Source: Solirubrobacterales bacterium (GTDB lineage Bacteria; Actinomycetota; Thermoleophilia; Solirubrobacterales; Solirubrobacteraceae). Taken from it: DNA of 18,298 nt. Below are positions 1 to 6,247 of this stretch, piece by piece. Position numbers and translations under genes: made by a program. Location of the stretch: assembly GCA_003134675.1 (NCBI GenBank), contig PLBZ01000080.1, forward strand, positions 10,694-28,991, in the 5' to 3' direction. The notes beneath the pieces are model-generated. The model did no database searches. It was not told where the DNA came from and saw only the letters and a program-made list of their open reading frames with translations. Positions within the stretch are counted from its first letter, which is position 1. The number at the start of each line of letters is the position of its first letter.

Positions 1-443
1 TAGTCGTCGTGGTGGCAGTCCTGGTGCTGGTGCTCCACCACCAGCAGAAGATCCAGCGCTCCTCGACGCCGGTGCACGTGTCCTCGCCTGGCCCGACGAC
101 TTCCACCCCCTCGGGCGGCTCGACACCGCCAACGCCCGCGACGAGCAACGTCAGCGGCGTGTTCACCGGGCCTACCATCGAAATGGAATACGGGCCGGTG
201 CAGGTGGCGATCGACGTGCAGGGTGGAAAGATCACAGACGTCAAGGCCGTGCAGTACCCGGTGGACCGGCCCCGCTCGCAGTTCATCAACTCCCAGGCCG
301 TTCCGCTGCTGCGCAACGAGGTTCTACAAGCGCAGAGCGCGAACGTGAACGTGATCTCGGGCGCGACCTTCACAAGCGAAGCCTTCGCGACCTCGCTGCA
401 GGCAGCCATCGGACAGGAGCAGAAAAAGGTCGCGACTCACTAG
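1..443 (+). CDS. FMN-binding domain protein, 5' partial, membrane-anchored
   Basis: Small extracytoplasmic flavoprotein domain (FMN_bind, PF04205 type). The reading frame is open to the left edge, and the only hydrophobic stretch (VAVLVLVL) is too short for a full helix, so the true start most likely lies upstream; a GTG at 9 is the first start codon inside the window. After the anchor comes a Pro/Ser/Thr/Gly-rich linker (about residues 20-48 from the GTG). The FMN_bind fold follows, beginning GVFTGP, with the near-C-terminal motif VISGATFTS. In this family the Thr of SGAT is the residue to which ApbE attaches FMN covalently; that is family knowledge, and no apbE is visible here. Such domains pass electrons at the outer face of the membrane in NqrC/RnfG-like or ferric-reductase-linked chains. 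The partner is not in the window. The flippase-like gene begins 26 bases downstream and may be co-transcribed. Confidence 0.85.
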   Translation, partial: VVVVAVLVLVLHHQQKIQRSSTPVHVSSPGPTTSTPSGGSTPPTPATSNVSGVFTGPTIEMEYGPVQVAIDVQGGKITDVKAVQYPVDRPRSQFINSQAVPLLRNEVLQAQSANVNVISGATFTSEAFATSLQAAIGQEQKKVATH

Positions 444-469
444 CTTCGGCCTTTCGATCGATCTCCCAG

Positions 470-1525
470 ATGAGCATCCCGGAGAACCGGCCGGCTCGGC
501 GCCTGTCGCGTATTGGCAGGCGCACGGGCGTTGTGGTGGCGATCCCGCTCGCGGGGCTAGTCGCGTTCGCGCTCTCGCGCCTGGCATTGCACCGCATCGG
601 TCACGCCTTGATCACCGCGACGCCGGGCTGGGTGGCGCTGGCGGTCGTGTTGATGGCCCTATCGCTGCTGTTGCGCTCGGTCTCCTGGCAGCAGACGCTG
701 CGCGCAGCGCTGGGAGAGACGCCGATCGGCTGGGCGCCGGTCGCACGGGCGACGATGATCGGCGTGATGGCCTCGGCGCTGTTCCCCGGCCGTATCGGTG
801 AGCCCTCGCGCGTGCTGGTACTGACACGCAGGCTCGACGGTCCCGCCAGTCGGCTGGTCCCGGTCCTCGCCGGCACAGTGTTTTCGCAGACGCTGATCAA
901 CCTGCTCGCGCTGGCGATCCTCGCGGGTGTCACCTTCACCAGCGTCCCGCTGCTGCACGGAGACTTGGCGGGTGTCACGGCCGTGCTCGTCGTACCACTG
1001 GCGATCTGCGCTCTAGTGCTCGCCGGCCCGCGACTGCTGAGGTTGGGGAGGCGCTCGCGCTCGACGCGTGTCGTGCGCACCGCGAACAGGATCGCACGGC
1101 TGCTCGAGCTGGCGCGCCATGGGCTCGTCGTGTTCGCACGCCCACGCTACGGGCTCACCGCCGTCACCTGCCAGCTGCTCGCGTGGGCGCTGCAGTGGAT
1201 GGCCTGCTACATGGTCGTGCTCGCGTTGGGTCTGCAGTCCCAGGCGGGCTTGGTGACAGCCGCCGCGATCCTGCTCGCCGTGAACGTCAGCGCGGTCCTC
1301 CCGGCGACGCCGTCCAATGTCGGCGTGTTCCAGGCCGCCTGCCTGGTCGTGCTCACCGCCTACGGCGTCGGCGCCGGACCGGGCTTGGCGTACGGCATCA
1401 TCCTGCAGGCAGTCGAGGTGCTGACCGCCCTCGGCCTCGGCATCCCGGCGCTACTCGCGGAGGGCCTCAGCTGGCAGGACATCCGGCCTGCAAGTGCGCG
1501 TTCAGCCGGCGAGCGCGCGGAGTGA
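470..1525 (+). CDS. LPG_synthase_TM / UPF0104 family integral membrane protein (flippase-like)
   Basis: Polytopic membrane protein of 351 residues with about 7-8 hydrophobic segments (around 20-37, 53-70, 94-105, 130-155, 164-186, 229-256, 259-280, 290-330). It matches the LPG_synthase_TM (PF03706) family. Two family hallmarks are visible: PGRIGEPSR (106-114) and the Pro-rich PATPSNVGVFQAA (278-290), which corresponds to the usual PGTPGGLGVFEA-type motif. The soluble lysyl-transferase domain of MprF is absent, so this is the stand-alone flippase-like form. Members are thought to move polyprenyl-linked sugars or lipids across the membrane; the substrate here is unknown. ATG at 470 is chosen because an Arg-rich positive N-terminus precedes the first helix; the Shine-Dalgarno is weak. 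The decaprenyl-phosphate sugar genes about 3.7 kb downstream make a cell-envelope role plausible, but that is inference. Confidence 0.85.
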   Translation: MSIPENRPARRLSRIGRRTGVVVAIPLAGLVAFALSRLALHRIGHALITATPGWVALAVVLMALSLLLRSVSWQQTLRAALGETPIGWAPVARATMIGVMASALFPGRIGEPSRVLVLTRRLDGPASRLVPVLAGTVFSQTLINLLALAILAGVTFTSVPLLHGDLAGVTAVLVVPLAICALVLAGPRLLRLGRRSRSTRVVRTANRIARLLELARHGLVVFARPRYGLTAVTCQLLAWALQWMACYMVVLALGLQSQAGLVTAAAILLAVNVSAVLPATPSNVGVFQAACLVVLTAYGVGAGPGLAYGIILQAVEVLTALGLGIPALLAEGLSWQDIRPASARSAGERAE

Positions 1526-1690
1526 CTGCCGCGACGAGCGCACAGTCTCAGGGCCGCTCCGTGGACCGCCGCCCGGTACAACGCCGAGGTGAACACCTAC
1601 CGGCGAGCGATCGCCCTCCTCGCGCCGGGGATCCCACTGGCAGGTCCGGGTGATCTGGCCCCCTCTCCGTGAACTGGTTGATCGACCATA

Positions 1691-1851
1691 AAATTAAAGC
1701 ACTCTCACATATGAGAAGTCTCACCTTTTGACGGTGAAATCGAGCCGAAAATGCAGTGATCATGTGGAACCGTATAGGGGGCCGCGCAGCCACGTCTCAC
1801 ATCAACCGTGCTCCTCATTCGGGATTATCATTAATTCACTTCGAGCGATAG
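1691..1851. repeat. Leader repeat copy A (pair with 5136-5297), probable promoter region
   Basis: About 160 bases, richer in A/T than its surroundings, resembling 5136-5297 at roughly four of five positions by eye, with a few 1-nt indels. Exact shared blocks include TCATGTGGAACCGTA (starting 1760 and 5204), AATCGAGCCG, AAGTCTCACCTT and AACCGTGCTCCTC. Two TCTCAC elements (1703 and 1719) lie on the same strand 16 bases apart; the first is half of the dyad TCTCA-CATA-TGAGA (1703-1716). A possible promoter is TTGACG (1728-1733), 18 bases, TGCAGT (1752-1757), aligning with CTGAAG and TACAGT in copy B. The promoter assignment is inference; the repeat itself is directly visible. Confidence 0.8.
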
Positions 1852-2843
1852 TCCGTCCCCCCCGTATCGCCCTGCTGGCAGCCGGACTGGCGCTTATCGT
1901 GGTCGGTGGCGCTCTCGCGATCAATGCGGGCACGCACGGCGGGCCTGCTCAGCCAATGGTCCCCTGCGCCAGTGCCGCGGATGCCACTCTGGCCGACACG
2001 CTCGGCGGCGTGGGCGCGCGGATCTACGACAGCGAGCACGCGAGGAATGGCTCGGCCGCCGTCGCGATCAGAAGCGTCACGAGCTCGTCGACCCTCGCCC
2101 GCGCGGTGGCGGCCGGCGACCCGGTGGCGGCACGGGCCGCGGTGACCAGTATCGTTTTCAACCACCTTCACATCGTGCGCCTGCGGGTCATCCACGACGG
2201 GCGGGTGCTCTCCGATGTCGGCGGGCCGTTTGTGCTCGCCCCGATCAGCGGCAACCTTCGCTTGCACGGTCGGCTCGTCGGCCGCTACGTCCTCTCGATC
2301 CAGGACGACATCGGCTACGTAAAGCTCGCCGGTCGCCTCGCCGGCCTTGAGGTCGTGATGCGCTCCGGCGGGCGCCAGGTCATGAGCAACCTCAGTCCCG
2401 CGCCCGCATCGATCCCTCGGCACGGCACGCTCACCTTCGGCGGGGTCACCTACGTGACCCACACGATTAACGCGACGGCGTTCCCCAGCGGTCATCTGCA
2501 GATCTATCTGCTTGCGCGCCGGCCGAGCACGCCGTTCGCCTCCCGCACATGCTTTCAGATCAAGGTTGCGACGCTGGGCAATGTGGGCGTGTACGTCTCG
2601 CGGCGCTTCGTCCTCTCGAACAGCAGCTACGGGTCGTACATCTCGGTGACGCAGGGACTCACTCACGCTCTGGTGTTCGTGCGGGACGGCTCTCGACCGC
2701 TAGCCGGCAGTGTCCGCCCCGCTCCTGCGCTCCTACCCGACAGCGGTACGGTGAGGTTCCGCAGCCTGTCCTACGGTGTGTTCTCGTTTCCCACACACGC
2801 TGCCGGGAACCGCCCGATCCGCATCACGCTGCTCGTGCGCTAG
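1764..2843 (+). CDS. Membrane-anchored Cache-like extracellular protein with internal duplication
   Basis: Unrecognised by name. From GTG 1764 the product is 359 residues: a short cytoplasmic N-terminus, one hydrophobic segment (IALLAAGLALIVVGGALAI, residues 35-53) and a long extracytoplasmic part. The first half has features of a Cache sensor: a helical stretch, then strands with VRLRVIHDGRVL, a loop, and GRLVGRYVLSIQDDIGYVKL. There is no cytoplasmic kinase, cyclase or chemotaxis domain, so it would be a sensor or binding module alone. Residues about 174-252 and 278-359 are a tandem duplication (PAPASIPRHGTLTF/PAPALLPDSGTVRF and IYLLAR/ITLLVR align). Two Cys (68 and 263) could pair outside the cell. 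The start is uncertain: there is no in-frame ATG near the N-terminus, TTG 1728 is possible, and GTG 1764 lies just after the putative -10, so a leaderless start is conceivable. Codon use looks normal for the window. Confidence 0.7.
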   Translation: MEPYRGPRSHVSHQPCSSFGIIINSLRAIVRPPRIALLAAGLALIVVGGALAINAGTHGGPAQPMVPCASAADATLADTLGGVGARIYDSEHARNGSAAVAIRSVTSSSTLARAVAAGDPVAARAAVTSIVFNHLHIVRLRVIHDGRVLSDVGGPFVLAPISGNLRLHGRLVGRYVLSIQDDIGYVKLAGRLAGLEVVMRSGGRQVMSNLSPAPASIPRHGTLTFGGVTYVTHTINATAFPSGHLQIYLLARRPSTPFASRTCFQIKVATLGNVGVYVSRRFVLSNSSYGSYISVTQGLTHALVFVRDGSRPLAGSVRPAPALLPDSGTVRFRSLSYGVFSFPTHAAGNRPIRITLLVR

Positions 2844-2979
2844 TCAACCGCGCGACACGCCACGCGCTGCACGGGATGCTGACCGGCGAGGTCGATCGGG
2901 AGTGGGCGCGCAAGCATTACCCGCGCTGGGAGCCCTAGCAACGCCGAACACGCGCTCGACTACAGTTCGATACCCCACC
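2844..2979 (+). other. Intergenic gap with possible coding remnant
   Basis: Gap of 136 bases. A frame ending with TAG at 2936-2938 reads VNRATRHALHGMLTGE followed by VDREWARKHYPRWEP. This looks like the C-terminus of a folded protein, but no start and no upstream body of such a gene exist: upstream the frame merges into a shadow of the preceding CDS. It may be a gene remnant or chance. I see no clear terminator or promoter here. Confidence 0.25.
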
Positions 2980-2992
2980 ATGAACGCCAGCT

Positions 2993-3811
2993 ATGACCCT
3001 GTCAAGGCCGGTCGCGCACTCGGACGCTGATCGGCGTCGCGACGCCCACTATCGCCGTGCTCGGCGTGAGCGGGCGCGCCGCCATGCGCTTCGACAACGG
3101 CGGCGCGTCGCGGGCCTGACGATACTCGCGGTAGTGGCGGCGGCGGTGCTGTGGATCAGCGGCGTGAGTGGCGGGTCTGCCCCAGCTCGGCAAAACTCCG
3201 TCGCCTATGGCCCACGGACCATAGTGGCGCAAACGAGCGCCACGCGGCCGGTCACGCACGTTTACCCGGCAGTGTCCTCGCCGGGGTCGCTTCCGCAAAC
3301 CCGTGCGTATTCCTCCGGGACGAGCGCTCAGTTCAAATCGCTTATGGCTTCGCTATGGGCTGGCATCGTGCGCGACTCGGTCACCCCGGCATTGGCTGCG
3401 TTCTTCCCGAGAGGCGCTTACCTCCAGTTGAAGGCGATCAACTCGGCGAGCTCTGATTGGACCGACCGCCTCGTTCACGACTACGGCCTCGACATCGCCG
3501 CCGCGCACGCGCTCCTCGGCCGTAATGCCGCGCACGCCCAGCTCGTCACGGTCGACGTCCCTTCCAGCTACGGGCACTGGGTTCAGCCGGGCGTCTGTTA
3601 CAACAGCATCGGCTACTACGAGATGCCCAACGCGCGCATCGTCTACCGAGAGGACGGTCAGATCCGCTCGTTCGGGATCGCCTCGATGATCTCCTGGCGA
3701 GGCGTCTGGTACGTCATCCACCTCGGCGCGATCCTACGCTCCAGCGATTCAGGCAGGGTCGATGACCCAGCATTGGGTCAGGGCACCTCGGCCTATTCGG
3801 GGACCTGCTAG
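2993..3811 (+). CDS. Single-pass membrane/secreted protein of unknown function
   Basis: Product of 272 residues with a very basic N-terminus (Arg-rich, 13-38), one transmembrane helix (about 40-56), a low-complexity Ser/Thr/Pro linker (about 60-112) and a compact extracytoplasmic domain (113-250). The domain begins LWAGIVRDSVTPALAAFFP, continues with GAYLQLKAI, and has conserved-looking VDVPSSYGHWVQPGVCYNS, NARIVYREDGQIRSFGIASM and ISWRGVWYVIHLGAI strands. It ends with a Gly/Ser/Thr tail and a terminal Cys (272); Cys 202 is the only other Cys. I recall similar uncharacterised proteins in Solirubrobacterales genomes near phosphodiester glycosidases (from memory, not searched). No catalytic signature is recognised. 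ATG 2993 is used; another ATG at 2980 opens only a 16-codon frame. The gene converges on the minus-strand glycosidase at 3896. Confidence 0.75.
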   Translation: MTLSRPVAHSDADRRRDAHYRRARRERARRHALRQRRRVAGLTILAVVAAAVLWISGVSGGSAPARQNSVAYGPRTIVAQTSATRPVTHVYPAVSSPGSLPQTRAYSSGTSAQFKSLMASLWAGIVRDSVTPALAAFFPRGAYLQLKAINSASSDWTDRLVHDYGLDIAAAHALLGRNAAHAQLVTVDVPSSYGHWVQPGVCYNSIGYYEMPNARIVYREDGQIRSFGIASMISWRGVWYVIHLGAILRSSDSGRVDDPALGQGTSAYSGTC

Positions 3812-3887
3812 GAGTGATTACCCGCGACCGCCAGGCGGCCGTACTCGTCGCGAAATGGGGAACGCGACTCACTGGGCCCATTGGCAG

Positions 3888-3907
3888 TACTCACGCTAGC
3901 GTGAGTA
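3888..3907. repeat. Perfect 20-bp palindrome at convergent gene ends
   Basis: TACTCACGCTAGCGTGAGTA reads the same on both strands with no spacer. It contains the stop codon of the minus-strand glycosidase (CTA at 3896-3898) and lies 77 bases past the stop of the plus-strand gene. There is no U-tract on either side. It could be a bidirectional transcription-end hairpin or a protein-binding dyad built on CTCAC/GTGAG half-sites. Confidence 0.6.
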
Positions 3908-4999
3908 GACAGCGAAGAAGTCCCGATCGTCGGGCGTGAGGTACCTGGTGGCTGGGCGGTCCATGCTGGGTAGCAGGTTCACGGGTGCGTGCGCGCCGGG
4001 AGCGCCGTAGGTGATGAAGCTCACCCAGTAGGTGTTGATGTCGAGCTCCATCGCACGTACAGCGCCTGCGTGGGCGAGGGTGTCGGCGAGGCTGCGCACG
4101 GTCTGGTCTTCACCGGCTGCGTAGATCAGGTTGCCGTGGCGGTCGACACCGATACCGGAGCGCCATACGAGGATCGCGTTGCCGACCGTCGCGCCCCATT
4201 CACTGTTTTCGAGATTAGGGCTGGGCCGTCCTTGGTTGACGAGCAATGGCAGGTTCTGACGGGCGAACATGACTGAGCTGGGCGCATGCGGGCCATAATG
4301 CCAGTCGACCACGTCCACACGGCCGTCGCGGTAGCCCACCAGGGTGGCCTGGCCGTCTTGCATCGTGGCGTAGGTGTGGCCGTCTAGGACGAACCCGCCG
4401 TGTGAGTCTGAGAGTTTGAAGCCGCTGTTGAAACTCGCAAGCAGCCTGCCTCGGCGTGCCTGCGGGACGTCCATCGAACCGCGTGGGATCGACACCGAGG
4501 GCTCTTGACGGCCCGGGTTGAGGGTCACAGTCGTGCGCTTGGTATCGATCCACGCCAAACCGGCCACCACGCGTGGATATTCAGGTTGGTTACGCAGCGT
4601 AGTGATCAGCAGCGGGGCGCTCGTACCCAGTCCGGGGCGGGTGGCCCGCCAGGCGCCCTCGCCGGGGAGCGCCAGGTGGAGCAGTGGAGCAACCCGCGGG
4701 GGGCGGTAGATGGCGGCGGCGAGCCGTTGTGCCTGCAGCCGTTGCGCGCGCGCCCGACCGGCGGCTCCGTAGCCGACCTGGGGCAGCGCTCGCAGCGTGG
4801 CCCCGCCCTTGCTGGGAGCCGTCAACGAGTAGTAGATCGACTCGACCCGCGACACAACCCCCGCCGCGCCGTGATCGCGCAGCCACTCCACCGAGCGAAC
4901 GCCCAAGCTCGAGTTCGACGGTTCAGCCATCGTGTTCACATAGGAGTACGCGGCGGGGACGAGCGCGATCAGCGCGGCGGCGAGCGCGATCCGTCGCAT
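3896..4999 (-). CDS. Secreted phosphodiester glycosidase family protein (NAGPA-like)
   Basis: Exported protein of 367 residues from the ATG at 4999. This start is chosen because AGGAGGT lies 9 bases upstream and MRRIALAAALIALVPAA is an immediate signal peptide. Longer starts at 5086 (ATG) or 5137 (TTG) would add a disordered N-terminus. An N-terminal family region (NSSLGVRSVEWLRDHGAAG) is followed by the phosphodiester glycosidase domain (PF09992, related to the lysosomal uncovering enzyme). Visible blocks are LLASFNSGFKLSDSHGGF, TYATMQDGQATLVGYRDG, EWGATVGNAILVWRSGIGVD, and AMELDINTYWVSF near the C-terminus. Family members cleave sugar-1-phosphodiesters; the bacterial substrate is unknown, with an envelope polysaccharide or phospho-glycan plausible. 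It is divergent from ubiA, with the B-copy leader between them, so it may share control with the arabinan-precursor operon. Confidence 0.85.
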   Translation of the reverse strand: MRRIALAAALIALVPAAYSYVNTMAEPSNSSLGVRSVEWLRDHGAAGVVSRVESIYYSLTAPSKGGATLRALPQVGYGAAGRARAQRLQAQRLAAAIYRPPRVAPLLHLALPGEGAWRATRPGLGTSAPLLITTLRNQPEYPRVVAGLAWIDTKRTTVTLNPGRQEPSVSIPRGSMDVPQARRGRLLASFNSGFKLSDSHGGFVLDGHTYATMQDGQATLVGYRDGRVDVVDWHYGPHAPSSVMFARQNLPLLVNQGRPSPNLENSEWGATVGNAILVWRSGIGVDRHGNLIYAAGEDQTVRSLADTLAHAGAVRAMELDINTYWVSFITYGAPGAHAPVNLLPSMDRPATRYLTPDDRDFFAVYSR

Positions 5000-5135
5000 C
5001 CGTCGCAGACCTCCTCCTCCAGAACGCTCGGGCGGACGGGTCTTCTGCGGGGCAGGGGTGCGGCGCGTGGCGCTAGCGAGCTCCATCCCGAGACTGTAAG
5101 CGCCCCCGCGTCCGAGCACACGGTAGTCCACCGTC

Positions 5136-5297
5136 AAATTAGAGCACTCTCACTAAGAAAAGTCTCACCTTCTGAAGGCGCAATCGAGCCGGAGATACAG
5201 TAGTCATGTGGAACCGTAAGGGAGCAGCGCCGTCACATCTTTATGCCAACCGTGCTCCTCGATCGGAGATTGAACATTAATCCACTTCAAGCGACAG
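5136..5297. repeat. Leader repeat copy B (pair with 1691-1851), probable ubiA promoter region
   Basis: Second copy of the duplicated region, between the phosphodiester glycosidase and ubiA. It starts with AAATTAGAGCACTCTCAC (copy A: AAATTAAAGCACTCTCAC) and carries two TCTCAC elements (5148-5153 and 5163-5168). A -10-like TACAGT (5196-5201) precedes the exact shared block TCATGTGGAACCGTA. Similarity runs through the ubiA ATG (5243) into its first about 18 codons, where copy A has no ATG and a 1-nt indel changes the frame. The similarity is therefore at DNA level and not a shared protein N-terminus. Confidence 0.8.
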
Positions 5298-6247
5298 CAA
5301 GCGTCGAGGAAACCCAACCCCAGTTCAGTGCCGGGGAGCTGCACGCCCACGTGCCGGCGCCGATCCAGCTGCGGCCCTCCGTTCGATCTCCGGCCCGCGT
5401 GCTACTACGGGCCTGCCGTCCTCGCCAGTGGAGCAAGAACATGCTCGTTCTCGCGGCGCCCTGCGCCGCCGGGGTGATCGACCGGCCGCAGGTCGCGGCG
5501 CAGGTCGCGGGGGCGTTCCTCGTGCTGTGCCTGCTATCGAGCGCGACCTATCTGGTCAACGACGTACGCGATCGCGAGCAGGACCGTCTGCATCCACGCA
5601 AGCGCTCACGGCCGGTGGCCGCCGGCGAGCTCTCACCCGGAACGGCTCTGCGAGTCGCGGCGGTGCTGGCATTCGTGGGCATCGCTGCTGCCACTGCGAT
5701 CACACCCGGCCTGGGCGCGGTCGCCTGCGGCTATCTCGCGTTGACAGCGAGCTATTCGCTGTGGTTGCGGCGCGTGGTCGTCCTCGACATCCTGGCGATC
5801 GCCGCCGGTTTCGTGCTGCGCGCCATCGCCGGGGGCGTCGCGACCGACATCTACCTGTCCCGCTGGTTTGTCATCGTGACGGCATCCTGTGCGGTCTACC
5901 TGGTTGCCGGGAAGCGGTATGCCGAGCTTCGCGAGCACGCTGGGTCCGGTCCGGTGCGGGCGACCCTGCGGCGCTACTCGCTCGGGCATCTGCGCCTGAC
6001 GCTCCTGGCAGCGGCCACAGTGGCCATAGTCGCCTACACCGGATGGGCCTTCACACGACCGACCCATGTCGTCTGGTACGGACTGTCGATAGCCCCGCTG
6101 GTTCTGTGGCTGGGTCGCTACGCGAGCCTGATCGGGGCTGGCGCCGGCCAGGCGCCGGAGGAGTTGATCCTGCGCGACCGCACGCTGCTGGCGCTCGCCG
6201 TCGCCTGGAGCTTCCTCTTCCTCAGCGGCATCTATGTCGGTCACTGA
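5243..6247 (+). CDS. ubiA: Decaprenyl-phosphate phosphoribosyltransferase (UbiA superfamily)
   Basis: Integral membrane prenyltransferase that transfers 5-phosphoribose from PRPP to decaprenyl phosphate, the first committed step to decaprenyl-phosphoryl arabinose. The 334-residue product has about 9 helices. CRPRQWSKNMLVLAAP (58-73) matches the start of Mycobacterium Rv3806c. The Mg/PRPP motif NDVRDREQDRLHP (106-118) gives the NDxxDxxxD pattern. Also present are RAIAGGVATDIYLSRWF, VAGKRYAEL and, near the end, EELILRDRTLL. These are characteristic of the DPPR synthase branch as opposed to quinone UbiA enzymes. About 50 extra residues precede the conserved part, and their first codons overlap the leader repeat, so the true start could be debated; ATG 5243 is the only ATG before the domain. 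dprE1 begins inside its 3' end (14-base overlap), showing an operon. Confidence 0.93.
   Translation: MPTVLLDRRLNINPLQATASVEETQPQFSAGELHAHVPAPIQLRPSVRSPARVLLRACRPRQWSKNMLVLAAPCAAGVIDRPQVAAQVAGAFLVLCLLSSATYLVNDVRDREQDRLHPRKRSRPVAAGELSPGTALRVAAVLAFVGIAAATAITPGLGAVACGYLALTASYSLWLRRVVVLDILAIAAGFVLRAIAGGVATDIYLSRWFVIVTASCAVYLVAGKRYAELREHAGSGPVRATLRRYSLGHLRLTLLAAATVAIVAYTGWAFTRPTHVVWYGLSIAPLVLWLGRYASLIGAGAGQAPEELILRDRTLLALAVAWSFLFLSGIYVGH

Noticed and set aside
1559-1672. Frame reading AARYNAEVNTYRRAIALL, resembling part of a LemA-like helix
   Set aside because: Only about 20 protein-like residues, no start codon and no family-diagnostic motif; most likely chance in GC-rich DNA.
1836-2666. Long minus-strand ORF of 276 codons antisense to the Cache-like gene
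   Set aside because: Composition is Arg/Asp/His/Gly-rich without hydrophobic core patterns, typical of an antisense shadow in high-GC DNA.
2980-3030. 16-codon ORF MNASYDPVKAGRALGR overlapping the start of the unknown secreted protein
   Set aside because: Too short to judge, no clear Shine-Dalgarno, not repeated elsewhere in the window.
3828-3838. CCGCC-A-GGCGG hairpin as a terminator after the unknown secreted protein
   Set aside because: One-base loop, short stem and no T-run; weak compared with the nearby palindrome.
5000-5137. N-terminal extension of the phosphodiester glycosidase to TTG 5137 or ATG 5086
   Set aside because: The extension is disordered and would bury the signal peptide; a strong AGGAGGT precedes the ATG at 4999. 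ATG 5086 is kept only as an alternative.
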